NCBI GenBank assembly: GCA_036346225.1
Contig: JARFIW010000995.1
Location: forward strand, 3,991,216-4,055,215
Source: Platerodrilus igneus
Taxonomy: Eukaryota > Arthropoda > Insecta > Coleoptera > Lycidae
Length of the DNA: 64,000 nt
Direction: 5' to 3'
Within the stretch, counting starts at the first letter, position 1; the number at the start of each line of letters is the position of its first letter. Position numbers and translations under genes: made by a program. Under the pieces are notes generated by a model. The model saw only the letters and a program-made list of their open reading frames with translations. It was not told where the DNA came from and did not search any database. Below are positions 34,261-46,688 of the stretch, one piece after another.

Positions 34261-34376
34261 ATAGGAAACGAGACGAAGAAGAAATAAGAGAAGATCCAGA
34301 TGAGATCGACACAATACATTCGACACAAAACGAAGAACCAAAAAACGCGATTAAAATCTTAAACGAGGCAATCGAT

Positions 34377-35700
34377 ATGAAACCCAACCAATTTATAATA
34401 ACCGAAGTTTTAAATAACCCCAACCCAGTAAAATATACAAAAGTAGACAATAAAAAAATATATCAAATTCAAATAACTAAAGACGACAACGAGAAACAAA
34501 TAATTAAAATTCTAAAAGAATACACCCCCGAGAAAAAACGATTTTATTTTTATTTCAACACCGAACATTTATACCAAAGATTTTCAGAATTTTACATTAA
34601 ACTATTCAATAACTCTGGACCTGAACTCATCAGATGTACTAGAAAACTAATAACACTAGACGACCCTGACGAAATAAACGATGTAATTAGAAATCAACAC
34701 GAAGGAAAAACCAACCATCGTGGAATTAACGAAACAATAAAACAACTTGTAAGACGTTATATTATTTTAAAGACATGAAGGACTTGACCACAGATTTTAT
34801 TAACCAATGCGAACTATGTGACAGAGCGAAATACGATAGGAAACCCCCAAAGATACCCTTAATGTTAACCAAAACACCCGACAAACCATTTCAAAAACTA
34901 CACGCCGATACTCTAGTAGTAGAAGCGCAAAACTATCTAATAATTATAGACGCATTCACAAAAATAGGCCAAGCAATACCAATCACATCCAAAAATAGCA
35001 TCGACGTGACCCAAGGATTTTTACAATATTTCACATTTTACGGAACACCCGAATCAATAACTTTAGACAATGGTAGCGATTTTAAAAATGAGACCATACA
35101 AAACACTTTAGAACTTCACAAAATAAAAATTCATTTCATAACGGAAAACCACCCTGAATCAAACGGACTAATTGAACGATTACATTTAACCCTGTTAGAA
35201 CAAATTCGATTATTAAGAATAAATTATAAAAAGGAACATATAACCAATTTAATGTCATACGCACTAATCGCCTATAATAACACAATTCACTCATCAACAA
35301 ATTTTACACCCTTAGAATTAACCTTAGGACATTCAGATTCACGAAATCCCTATGACATACACTACAACAAGGAAGTATATCAACAATATGCAAAAGACCA
35401 CAAAGAAAAATTAAAAATAACTTATGACAAAGTAAAAGATAAATTAGAAAACGATAAAGAACGTATCACCACAACCCGAAACAAAATACCGACTCAAATA
35501 AATTTTCAATAGGACAAACCGTATGAGAAAACTTTCAAAGCAAGCGACATAAAACAGCACCCAGAAATTTAGGACCATTCAAAATTAAGAAAATATCAGA
35601 TAAAAATATAGCAGTAGTAGACAACGGTAAAATAACGAAATACATTCATTTAAAAAACCTAAGACACCCTGTAATTTCAGATGGACAATCATCACCCTTA
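34377..35700 (+). pseudogene. Gypsy B integrase (two main frames)
   Basis: The first frame (34377-34778) ends in the zinc-binding region with HEGKTNHRGINETIKQLVRR. The second (34775-35512) overlaps it by four bases and holds INQCELCDRAKYD (the Cys pair), the core YLIIIDAFTKIGQAIP with the first Asp, ITLDNGSDFKNETIQN with the second, and HPESNGLIERLHLTLLEQIR with the final Glu. Then come the C-terminal blocks ALIAYNNTIHSSTNFTPLEL and, past a frameshift, NLGPFKIKKISDKNIAVVDN. The catalytic residues are all present; breaks are at 34770 and 35510. Confidence 0.85.
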
Positions 35701-35879
35701 CCGTCAACCTCCACCCAGGTAGAACGGACAACCAAGTAATAATATAACAAATAAAGAACAACCCCGGTATACTACCAATAAATTAGGCAGTGTACAAAAT
35801 ACAACATTTACTCAAATAATATCCACCCTTACTTTAATGCAACAAATTTTAGCAACATTAAGAATAACGAAATAATATT

Positions 35880-36515
35880 TTGATAGAAATCTAGATAGTA
35901 GAAAGTAACAATTATCATTATTATCATTTATTTGCTTTTCCAACGAAAGTTACTAGCACATACCAAGTAATCATACCCAAAACCAAATTCCTATCCCTAA
36001 ATGAACTGAGATATGGTTATACAAACGAAAAATGTACTGAAGTAACACCAAACCAATATTTATGTCAATCGATGACGACAACAACCATTCAAGAAGACAG
36101 CCCTTGTGAAGTACAACTATTAAAATTCTCAAATCATTACGAAAACTGTGAAACCAAACAAGTGCAAATAACTAATATGAAAATTCAAAAAGTTACAGAT
36201 AACAAATGGATAGCCATTTTCCCAACAGAAGTAATAGCAACCATCCACTGCAACCAAGATGAAAATAACCAAGCATTAATCGGAAGCAAACTAATTACCC
36301 TCAAAGAAGATTGTTATGTGAAATTGAAAGATGAAGTTATCAGAGTTTATCAAGATCCCATAGCAACAAAGAAACTTGCAAACCTACCGGAACTACAATT
36401 CAAAATACAACAAGAAGACGAAGAAATAAACAAGAAACCTATGAAGCTAGAGCATCTAGACTTAGACGATCTCAACCACGCCGTGAAATTAGTGAAAGTT
36501 ATAAAGAACAATTAA
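35880..36515 (+). pseudogene. Gypsy B env-like C-terminal part
   Basis: The open frame 36072-36515 (147 codons) with the sequence just before it has the paired cysteines and Tyr/Asn-rich pattern of the C-terminal half of errantivirus envelope proteins, which are related to baculovirus F proteins. There is room for only about 150 bp between integrase and this part, so the surface portion, signal peptide and fusion region are missing. A hydrophobic run follows the stop (about 36550-36595) in another frame and may be the membrane anchor. Described only; non-functional as it stands. Confidence 0.6.
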
Positions 36516-36767
36516 GTGAAATCAAAACGCCAAAGTTACATTATAATAATATAAGTGTTTGGACAATTGTATTAATCATTTTAATAATTTTGTAATCATG
36601 TATGTATTATACAAAATGTACCTTAGATATAAGAATGAAGGAAACAGTTCTAGATTTAAGGAAACAAAGAGAAAAGGAAACAATAAGTATACCCTTAGAA
36701 ACAATGAATTTTAAATAATGTATTTTATGTATTTAACAATTAAGAAAAACCTTAATTTTTCATTTAC

Positions 36768-36776
36768 GGTGGGAGG
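36768..36776 (+). other. Gypsy B polypurine tract
   Basis: GGTGGGAGG immediately before the 3' LTR. Confidence 0.7.
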
Positions 36777-37280
36777 AGTTATGTATCCCCCAATTACCTA
36801 TATATATTGATGTATTGAATCTAGTATGAATTATTAGAAATTATTAAGTAAAAGTATAAGTTCAATGCAACATTGTAACACAAGGATAACCCAGAGAGGT
36901 TATCGACAGTTCATGAGAACGGAATGCAGCTTTGCATCCGTGAGGGCAGTGATACTGCAGGTGGCAGGTCACAGGCGGTCAACATACCGCAGTTACTTAG
37001 AATTAAGTTGTTACATTGTAATAAAGTGTACAATAAAGAGAAACGCAGACATGAGATCTGCAAGTTCTCACAGCCGTGTGAGGGGCAGGTTATTATAAAA
37101 GGCCCGGGAGCTCAATGCCCGGCAGTCAGTCTTCAAACTCCATACTTCGTTGTTCAAGCTACTCACTAGTACAATAATTATTTTAGTATTATGTACAAGT
37201 TATCCAAATTTTAACTAATAAAAATTTGTTAAAGTCAAAGTGTTTTTAAAAAACCAGCTCCAAAGGCCCGAACTTTAACT
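36777..37280 (+). repeat. Gypsy B 3' LTR
   Basis: 504 bp, near identical to 28379-28880. Confidence 0.95.
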
Positions 37281-37385
37281 CGCGTTAGGCAAAAAAAAAA
37301 TGGTCGAAAATGCTATGGTAAATTTATTGAAGAATGATTTAAAAAACATTTTTTGCACGTCTGCACTGCTCATTTTAAATATTTA
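37281..37385. repeat. Right arm of inverted repeat around Gypsy B
   Basis: Imperfect inverse complement of 28306-28378, with an extra ~25 bp containing an A run near the centre. Confidence 0.6.
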
Positions 37386-37621
37386 ATAAATAACTCTGTA
37401 TTAATAACTTGCTGGCTTAAGTCAACTAGACATTGATAAATACATAAATAAATAGATGCTTATTCATCCAAAAGAGAGAAATTCATCATACTTCTATTTT
37501 TCATATTTGAATGTACTTGAGAAAGTTTTAAACCAGTAAGTTTCAATTTAATCAATAACTACATCAGACTTCAAAAATGATATTCCTTTTAGAAATAATA
37601 ATACGAATATAATTAACTCAC

Positions 37622-37867
37622 CTCTGTTAACATATCAGGATGACGAGATCGAACATGATTTAACAATCGAGCCACTGGAAGTTCTACATCACAATCTGCA
37701 GCTCTGCATGGATAAGTTCCTTCCGTAGCAATAGCTGTAGAAACTTTGCGTTTAACTGGTTCTTGTTTTAGTAACTCAGTGGGGCGATCATCACGTAATG
37801 GACGCACCTTTGGCTTGCGTTTCTTACGCTTATCCTCAACTACTATATTGTTAAGTAGCATAGTATT
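37622..37867 (-). CDS. RING-finger gene, exon 2 (zinc-finger-like)
   Basis: An 82-codon phase-0 exon with acceptor tacatttcag| (complement of 37868 onwards) and a consensus donor GAG|GTGAGT. It encodes a basic linker (DKRKKRKPKVRPLRDDRP, likely nuclear or unstructured) and then a compact Cys/His segment: YPCRAADCDVELPVARLLNH then VRSRHPDMLTE. C-x4-5-C-x11-H-x5-H matches a C2HC-type finger such as the one following the RING in Siah-like ligases. The reading phase matches exon 1 (ends phase 0) and exon 3 (starts phase 0). Confidence 0.75.
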
Positions 37868-40014
37868 CTGAAATGTATAATGTTCGTGTATGACCCAAGC
37901 TTCTATTAAAAGTGAGAGCCACTAATATAACTACTAAGATATACAAAATTATATGTTGTAAAAACAAAATTTTAATCACACAAGAGTATAGTTATTATCA
38001 AACATTCTGTATTTTGATGACCGGTTTTAGACGTGCAAGCTAAGTGTCACATAACAGGGCAAATTTTGGGGATGGTAGATTAATGATTTTAATTAAAATA
38101 AGGTCATAGTATTTTACAACAATCTGTTAGGATAGCCTTTGCAATAGAATCAGAATTTGTGAGACAAGCTCAAACCAAATCTATTGTTAATTTGGGCATA
38201 TCAAAATCTGTAATTAGGTATATTCAATAATATTTAGAATGCAAATAATGTTATCCTTGATCACTGAAACCAGTCCGACTAACTATAACATTAATTGTAA
38301 CAATATTGCACTAAAGAAAGTTTATATGTATGCCGCTATTAAATTAATCTATATACAATTTTCTACGGCAATGCGTCCATAATAATGTTTCCATAATAAT
38401 AAAAAATCGTTAAATAATTCTCAAACAAGTGAACTTTCAAAGTTGAAAAGTTTGCTTATAGAAATTTTATATTTAACACATCAAAAATACTGAACTGGTT
38501 AAATTACTTATTCAGCGTTGAAATCTCCACTTTAATACTTACCATAGAATATAATTAATAAAAAGACTTCAACTACAGATTTATGTTTAATAGCTGTTAA
38601 GAATGATAATGTAATAAATATTTTGAACCTGCTGCTATAATCAGTCAATCCAGGAAAATACAAAGCATCACAATATGTTATTTAGAACTGGTATTAATAT
38701 AAACAACATTAAAACTATTAAAGGCAATAAATAGTTATACTTATAATTTACTATATACGATGATTCGGAAAACAAATTCTACATAAAAATACAGAACAAA
38801 AACAAAAAAAAAATAGATATCTAATCCAATTGGAGATATGGACAATGCTACTGGAGTATAAAATGATGCTTGGCTTCATCTAAGTTGTGTAGCACATAAG
38901 CCACATGCTGATCCTCACTACCGGGAAGATATTAGACATTGAGTAACATGTCAACAGTGCGGTGTTTTTGTATTAATAGCAGAAACATAATTAGCTCCTT
39001 TAAGTGATTTGTTTCCAATCCTCTTATTGGCCTAATAATGTTTATATCCTATAAAATTCACTCCAAACAAACTCAAATTAACCTATTAAAATGTCCTTTT
39101 CAAATTAACTAACTGATTCTAGGTTTTTAGAAAAGGGTATTCGCAAAATAAACACGACTTTGCAAGGTAAAGTGTTATAGACTTCAGCTAAGTTAACCTT
39201 GAAATTAAACTACACATAACTTACGACTACATAAAATGGGATCTGTTTCAACTAAATCGCATATCATTTTAATCATGGATGATTTCAATCTACAAATGAC
39301 TTGCAGTACATATTCTAGAGATGCTCTCAGCTACTCGTAATAATGTACTATATAATGGCTTAGATAAAATGAATCTGAAACCTACAAGAAACACTAATTT
39401 GTTGAATAATGTTAAAGTGAGTTAACATAATAACATTTAAAGGCAACTTATATTTACATAGATTAGTTACTGACTCTTAATTATACAACTAGCTAAACAA
39501 CCATAATTAACCGAAAAGTAGGTAAACTAAGATTTTCCAAATAATAACTACTGAATGTAATTTGTACACTTGGTTAAAACAACTACACCATGGTGAAGGC
39601 TTGGTTTAAGATCTAATCACTTAAACATCACTCGTTAGAATGCACCAACACATGATAGGCAAGCTATAATGTGGCCTTAACAATATTGTTACATCTTTGG
39701 TGAAACTTTCGAGAAAGGACTTGGTTTCCTAAATTACCACAAATAAGTCCTACTTATCATGTACCATACGGATACACTAATTCTAAAAGAACATAACTAA
39801 AAGTAAAGTACTAAAAGCGACAAATTTAAGGCATTACAAACACACAGTCAACTAATATGCTTATAACTAAAGACAAGGTAAATGCTTCAGTCTACTTAGC
39901 TGTAAATTCCTTGGCAGATGGTGGTGACATCAGCGGTTGATGAGCAATAGGAGACTAATACATACCCCTATCTACTACCGATACTGGTCAACATAGTAAT
40001 TCCGGTAGTAGTAG

Positions 40015-42062
40015 AAAAACTAAAAGTCAAAGATACCCATGAGAGATTTGAGAAAAAGTCACACAAAATGTTGAAAGACATCGTGAAAATTTTGCTATGT
40101 TAAGGAAGTAGAAGCAGAACGGAATAGCATTAAGTTCAGCTTAAGACATTTTCGACCGAGATATTCTAGAGTGTAAATATAAAGAAAATAAGAAATCATG
40201 GGTAACAAGGATATTCTGAATTTAATACAAGAAAGGCAAAAATATAAAAACCGATCAAGATGAAGCAATGAAGCAAATGCAAAACCATACATTGGGAAAT
40301 TATTCGCAAAACAGGAAAAATGCAAAAGAGATACAAAATAGAAATTGGAAACAAGGACGAACCATGCAAACTAATAAGAATGAATTTTAGGAATATAAAT
40401 ACGCACAGCAAAAAATATAAAGACACAGAAGGAGACGTCATTATAGAAATTGTAGAAAAAATGTATAGATGGCAACGATATACAGGGAATTTATAAGCAC
40501 GACCAGAACTAGAAGCACTAGAACAGGAAACAGACATTGAAAGGGATGATGGGATATTCTTTACTTAGAGGTGAATCTGAACTAACATTAAAAAAACGTG
40601 AAAAATAATAAGATGCCAGGTACAGATAAAGTGCACGCAAAAACTCTAAAAGCTGCTGAACAAGCAGTAATGGAACGTTTCTTCCAACATGTCAGCTATA
40701 TGTATGAGACAAGCGAGATATTCAAAGATTTTAAATGTAGCACCATATTCACTATATAACAAAAAGAGGTGCAAATAGGTATGAAAATTTTCAAATAAAT
40801 CGTTTAACAACACACATGTTAAAAATATTAACTAGAATTATACAAAGACGAATGGAAAAACCAGCTGTAGAGATACTACGAGAAGATCAATTTGGGTTTA
40901 GGAGAAACAGATGTACATGACGGGCCATTCTCACTTGATAATTGAAAAAAAAATAAAAAAAGAAAGCATGAATACAAGATGTGTATATCTGGAAAAAGCA
41001 TTTGAAAATGCGAAATGGGCAAATGTTCGAAATACTAAAAAAGACAAAAACGAGTTATAAAGATAGACAGATAGTACATAGCTATACAAAGAGCAAACAG
41101 AAATAATATAATTTAGAGCAGAAACATAGAGAAGTAAATATTAGGAAAGAGGTGAGACATGTGCGCTATCCCCATTAATTTTTAATTTCTATATCGAAGA
41201 GGCAATGAACAATGTAAAATACGGAAAGACATTTGAAGTTATTGTACAGGGACAAATGATTAATATGGACAGATACCCAGACAATATAGGAGTATTAACG
41301 TCTAGCAAGGAAGAGTTAAAAGCAGCTCTTAATGAAATAGAAACAATACTAACAGTGAGATACGGTATAAAAATTAAGAAAAATAAAACTAAAGTACTAA
41401 TACGTGAAGGAGAGGAAGATAAGTCAAAACTAGAATACAAATAGACAACTAGAATTTACAAGAGGTTAAGAATTTCTGCTATCTAGGAAGCCAAACAAAA
41501 CAATATGGGAAAAGTGCAAAAGTTATAAAAAATATATAAAAGCTATATAGCACAAGGCCATGCTGCATATAACAAAAAAAGCACCTACTATATTCGAAGA
41601 CAACAAACAGAAATAAGGAAAACACTGCTGAAAGCATATGTGTGTGTGTGTGAAGCATAGCACAGTACAGCTGTGAAACAGAGACAGTATGAGCAGAGGA
41701 CAGGGAAAAATTAAAGACTTTGAAATGTGGTGCTACAGACATATGATGAAGACATCATGAACAGTCAAAGCTAAGAACAAAACAGGTCCTAGAAACAGTA
41801 GGGGAAGAAAGAAATATGTGGAATAAGGTAAAAATAAGAGAGGTTGTAAGGCATGAGAGAATAATACGAGATATATTAGCAGCAGAGAAAGGAAAAAAAG
41901 AGAGGTAGAGATAGATATATATTACACTATTGCACACGGTTAATGAAAGACGTAGGAAGCTGTGAGTATCTCAGGGAAATGTGTATGTTAGTTCAAAATA
42001 GGAAACGATAGAGGTACGCGTCCAACCAGTTCCAGGACTGAAAATCTAATGATGATGATGAT
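40015..42062 (+). mobile_element. RTE-like element copy C (dead)
   Basis: Colinear with copy A from about 4440 on, so 5' truncated after the endonuclease. RT blocks visible: LTRIIQRRMEKPAVEIL region (about 40835-40870), FGFRRNRCT, RIVHSYTKSKQ region, then an intact 79-codon stretch (41205-41444) with GVLTSSKEELKAALNEIET and YGIKIKKNKTKVLIREG, and C-terminal scraps up to about 42010. Here the FADDIAV site has no insertion but is degenerate. It ends in gatgatgatgat (42049-42062), the simple repeat tail seen in RTE-type elements. Confidence 0.75.
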
Positions 42063-42129
42063 AAGGTACTTGTATCAAAAGTGCCAAGAAGTGTTCCTTG
42101 TAAATCTCTACTAATATGAACAGATTCAA

Positions 42130-42745
42130 CAAAATAACTGGAAAACATGAGAGATATCAGGTCACATACTACGGCATGACGGAATAGTGCAGAATATATT
42201 AGAAACAGATAGGAAAAAAGATAGGTAGAGATAGACCTAGATTAGACTATTGCACACAGATAGTCAAAGATGTAGGCTGTGGAAAATTCAGGGAAATATG
42301 TAGGCTAGCTCAATGGAGGTATGCATTCAACCAGTTCCAAGACGGAAAACCTAATGATGAAAAAAATAATTGTACTTGAACCTGATGATCATGTTGGTTT
42401 TGCAATATTCTCAACTAATGTTGATTGTGTGAAAGGATTTATTCGAAAACAATTAATTCGGCAAATGCCTAAGGGTTGGGAAATTTTCGTAGCCACAGGT
42501 TATTTAACCCCCTTCGCATACCACTAAATATAGGTGAAATAGGATATACATTTAGAAAACAACAGAAGAGTAACCGAGGTGTATCTATGCTAAAGGGATT
42601 ATAGGGAAATGTGTATGCTAGTTCAAAATACAAATCAATGGAGATACGCGTCCAACCAGTTCCAATACAGAAAACCTAATGACGAAAAAAGTAATTGCAT
42701 TTAATTCTTATGATTACTATAAACAACTACAGGTGTTGGTTTGCA
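42130..42745 (+). mobile_element. RTE-like 3' end fragments E and F
   Basis: 42150-42355 repeats the C-terminal end (RPRLDYCTQIVKDVGCGKF-like), followed by a tail (42395-42590) that matches 26397-26580. 42595-42745 repeats the last ~60 bp of coding and the start of the tail again (aaacaactacag...ttggtttgca). So three RTE ends lie in a row just left of the BEL element. Confidence 0.6.
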
Positions 42746-43092
42746 ACCTCCGCGGTGTTTTGTTTTTTCTAAGCTGCAGTTCCTATTCTTTCAACCAAGT
42801 GGACTGTATGCGAATTGAGTCTATGTTACGTTACACTTGCACTGAGGTTTTTAGGTTTTAACAACGAAAGTCTGCTGCGGCACTTGACTAACTTAGGGTA
42901 CTGAACGAAGAAACACGACCGTTCTGCTTCAATATCCATAAGAAAGTGTTTGTTCACTACTCTGTCCACCTTATTCACAAATGCACAAGGAATTTTTATG
43001 GCAGGATATAAGGGAACAACTACTAGATTTACGACTACAAATTTAAATAACTTAAAATTAACCACGCGAACGTGCGACAAAGAAACCGAACA
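42746..43092 (-). repeat. BEL 3' LTR
   Basis: Pairs with 48909-49268; differs mainly by a 13-bp gap near 43018. GGTGGGCGGGA (complement of 43093-43103) next to it is the likely polypurine tract. Confidence 0.9.
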
Positions 43093-43305
43093 TCCCGCCC
43101 ACCAAAATAAGTATGAACTAACTTATTTTATATTTAAAACTAATTAGAGCTATTAACTAAGAACCTAACCGACAAACTTATATAAGTGAATATACGTGTA
43201 CATACCATTAAATATCAAGTAACTGGCAGTAAACATAGTTTCACTAGGGGGCGTTTAACTAACCCTTGGGATGTCTTGACTGTAGCTACCCGAACGATAG
43301 CGTCT

Positions 43306-44400
43306 CTACCAGGGTGAACATCTACTACTCTTCCTAAACGCCACTGTAGAGGGGGTTATTTTTTCCTTTAAGAGGACAAGCGAATCAATAGGTAAAGTAG
43401 CGGAATTCCTTAACCACTTACCTTTCTGCTGCAACGTGTGCAGGTATTCCGCACTCCATTTCTTCCAAAACCCTTGTTGCATTTGCTGCAACAATTGCCA
43501 GCGATTCAAACGAGAGGGGTTTATGGACAACAAATCTGGATCTGGTAACACCGAAACTGGTTCAACATTAAGAAAATGACCCGGGGTCAAATACGAGAAA
43601 TCATGCGGTTCGCAACTCAGTGCGCATAGTGGACGTGAGTTGAGAATCGCTTCGATTTGAATCAATACCGTCGAGAATTCTTCAAACGACAAAATTTGTT
43701 CACCGATAATTCTCTTTAAATGGGATTTTACTGATTTAATCCCGGCCTCCCACAACCCACCAAAATGAGGAGCAGCAGGAGGATTAAACACAAATTCGAT
43801 TCCCTCAACGCCTGCCGAATGGCGCATCAATTGAGAGATTTCACGAGAGGCCCCAACGAAATTAGTACCATTATCACAATGGATTTGAATACATTTGCCT
43901 CTTCGAGCAATAAATCGACGTAAAGCACCCAAGAAAGCGTCTGTCGACAAGTTAGACACTAGTTCCAAATGGATAGCTTTAGTGCTGAAACAAATAAATA
44001 AGCAAATGTACGCTTTCAATGATTTTGCGCCACGACATCGATTCATCGTGACAGAGAAAGGTCCACCAAAGTCGACTCCCGTATGTAAAAACGCCTTACC
44101 TGAAGTTAACCTAGAAGCTGGTAAATCCCCATAGGGGGCATAAAGCCACAGGGTTTACATGAAAACAGCGAATGCAGGATTTCAGACATTGCCGAATAGC
44201 CCTCTTGGCGCACAAGATCCAATAATTTTGAGTTAGTAAAATTGAGTTGTTCGATTTCCAGGATGTAAATGTCTTTCATGACAATCTAATATAATAAGTT
44301 CAGTCAACCGATGCGACCGTGGAAGCAAAATTGGAAATTTTGCATCATGCGACAACTCTGAGTTACGTGGCGACCGCCCACCCTCAACAAATCATGACTA
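43306..44400 (-). pseudogene. BEL integrase
   Basis: The intact 246-codon part (43306-44046) reads AYICLFICFSTKAIHLELVS with the first Asp region, IQIHCDNGTNFVGASREISQ with the second Asp, and PHFGGLWEAGIKSVKSHLKR with the final Glu, then IEAILNSRPLCALSCEPHDF and a C-terminal domain with SRLNRWQLLQQMQQGFWKKW as in BEL/Pao polyproteins. The zinc-binding region lies upstream (44050-44400), frameshifted. Confidence 0.85.
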
Positions 44401-44401
44401 T

Positions 44402-45530
44402 CTAGAAACGGACTAAGGCTACGAAGTTGTTTACTAACAAGTTTTCCAGTTTTAATATTTGCAATGTCTTGAGCAAAAACATTTGTTTGAACTCTTTAAT
44501 CAATAAATGTATAGCCTCTTGCTGTTGAGCTAGAGACAAACTATCAGAATATTTTGAACGCAAATCTGGACATTGAACATTACGAATGAAATGACGAATA
44601 CATGTAATAATCCTACAAATTTTCTGCAGGTTTGAAAATTTATCCAACAACATATCTAAGAAATTGTCAGACATAACGACTGTTAACGACAGAGTACGAT
44701 ATTCGACGTCCATCTGAGATGAGTCGATAAGTTTTGGCAGCGATGTTACTGGCCATTCTTCATTACGACGCACTAACCAAGAAGGTCCTGTCCACCATAA
44801 TGGATGATGAACCAACTCTGAAGCCAAAAGTCCACGTGAGGCACAATCCGCAGGGTTATCCTGGGACTTAACATGAAACCACGAAGATGGAGGAATACGT
44901 TCTTGAATATGCGAAATATGATTGCTAACGAATATCTTCCACTTATGCGAGGAAGACCGAATCCAAGACAAAACAACAGTAGAATCTGACCACGCGAAAA
45001 TATTACTAAATGATAAAATATCTTTATAAGTATTTTTGACGAAATCTACTAAATCTGCCAAGAGTACAGCAGCACACAATTCGAGACGGGGCAATGAAAC
45101 GCGATTAGTAGGAGCAACCTTCGATTTTGCGCATACTAATGATATGGTAATATTATCTTCTAAATCGAACGAACGAAAATAGATGACAGCTGCATACCCG
45201 GCTTCAGAAGCATCACAGAATCCATGCAACTCCACCTTTTTAAAATTATGACATACGATGTGACGCGAAATCTCAATATTCGAAACCGCTGGCAATTCAC
45301 CCAAAAATGTTTCCATTTTGTATGACTTCAATGGAGGCTCTTGGTCCCACCGAGACCTAAAAGCCACAGATCTTGAACTAAACGTTTAGCGAACAGTACT
45401 ACAGGTGCTATCAACCCGAGAGGATCAAAAATTTTTACGATAGCCGACAAAATATTACGCTTAGTGCAAGTGCGTTCTTCAACGTCTAAGTTGTATAAAA
45501 TGCATCTGTAAGAGCACGCCACGAAAGGCC
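44402..45530 (-). pseudogene. BEL RNase H and connection domain
   Basis: The 321-codon part (44402-45367) has LHGFCDASEAGYAAVIYFRS, VCAKSKVAPTNRVSLPRLEL and FAWSDSTVVLSWIRSSSHKW, the RNase H blocks of BEL/Pao, then VKSQDNPADCASRGLLASEL. The piece at 45328-45522 (NILSAIVKIFDPLGLIAPVV) is the connection region (Pao retrotransposon peptidase domain). A frameshift near 45360 parts them. Confidence 0.85.
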
Positions 45531-46560
45531 CAAAATTTTATTGAACCACTATCTTTATCTTGAAATGTAATTGCGTCCGAACTGGACAGGGACTCCCTCA
45601 AGTTGGACATCACTTCCGGCAATTACTACTCCATTTTCTTAATTGAAAACCACCACTAGTGCAAATACTATTCAATTCACCAATTAATTGATTAGCAGCT
45701 TTAATCGAATTGCATCCAGTGACTAAGTCATCAACATAGGTATCGCTCGCCAATACCGATGACGCGAAGGAAAATTAATTGATTCTAACCTTGCCAATTC
45801 TTGAACAGTACGCAAGGCCAAAAGGCGACGACGAAACTCCATAAGTCACAGTATTTAACTTAAAGTCCATAATAGGATCTGACGGAGAAAATCTCCAGAC
45901 GATACGTTGATAATTACGATGAGTATCTTTAACCAAAATCTGCCGATACATTTGTTTAATGTCAGCTGTAATTACGATAGGGTGTACACGAAAGTGCAAT
46001 AACAAAACTGCAATGTCCTTTTGCAAAGCAGGGCCAATAGCCAAGCTATCATTTAACGACTTTCCAGATTGATCCTGACACGAAGCATCGAAAACCACCC
46101 GCAATTTGGTGGTAGTGCTATCACGCTTATGTACAGCATGATGGGGAATGTAGTACATTTTCTCATGACCCGACGAATTTTCAAGCGCTTTCACTTGAAC
46201 CATGTGCCCGCTTGTCAAATAATCCTCCATAAATTTTTTATAATCTGAATACAATTCAGGATTTTTTAACAAACGACGTTCTAACGACAAAAATCTTTTA
46301 ATGCAAATTGATCTCATACCCACGAATGAGGGTTCCGAAATTTTAAAGGGCAAGGACACTACAAAACGACCGTCCTTGTTACGACTATAACTTTCCACAA
46401 ATTGATTTTCACACCTTTCTTCTTCAGGAGAAATGTGTTTTTTGAAGGGAATATTTTCTAATTCCCAAAATCGACGAATGTCGCTGTCTAAGGGTTCATC
46501 GAAAGCACACACGACGTAATAGAACTATTCGGGAAACGACCTTTCCGTTAAAACCCAACC
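45531..46560 (-). pseudogene. BEL reverse transcriptase
   Basis: Reads FWELENIPFKKHISPEEERC, YYIPHHAVHKRDSTTTKLRV, VFDASCQDQSGKSLNDSLAI and VITADIKQMYRQILVKDTHR with the first catalytic Asp, then VTYGVSSSPFGLAYCSRI. The active site YVDDLVTGCNSI follows a frameshift (about 45715-45750). All blocks are typical of BEL/Pao RT. Confidence 0.85.
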
Positions 46561-46688
46561 AAAGGTTGTTTTAATAGCAACTGGCTCGTTAGCGACACCC
46601 CAACGAGACTCATTCAACAAAACCTGAGCAAAGATTTCCGCTCCAAGTAGCATGTCAATTTTACCAGGAACATTAAAATTAGGATCAG

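Larger units (their letters stand above)
28379..37280 (+). mobile_element. Errantivirus-like Gypsy element B, full length
   Basis: An 8.9-kb element with 502/504-bp LTRs starting AGTTA and ending TAACT, a tRNA-Ser-type primer site, a polypurine tract and a perfect 4-bp duplication cgcg (28375-28378, 37281-37284). The AGTTA/TAACT ends, the Ser primer and a third frame after pol are the marks of the gypsy/17.6/297 group of insect endogenous retroviruses. Gag, protease, RT, RNase H and integrase follow in order, then an env-like C-terminal frame. The LTRs are almost identical (a handful of differences), so it is young, but pol carries several frameshifts and env lacks its first part. Confidence 0.92.
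13035..37621 (-). other. Intron 2 of the RING-finger gene (24.6 kb)
   Basis: Bounded by a consensus donor GAG|GTGAGT (37622/37621) and an acceptor TTTTCAG (13036-13035), all on the minus strand. It contains the mariner, Penelope-like, RTE-like, Gypsy A, SINE and Gypsy B insertions listed separately. Splicing is inferred from the signals and the matching reading phase only. Confidence 0.6.
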
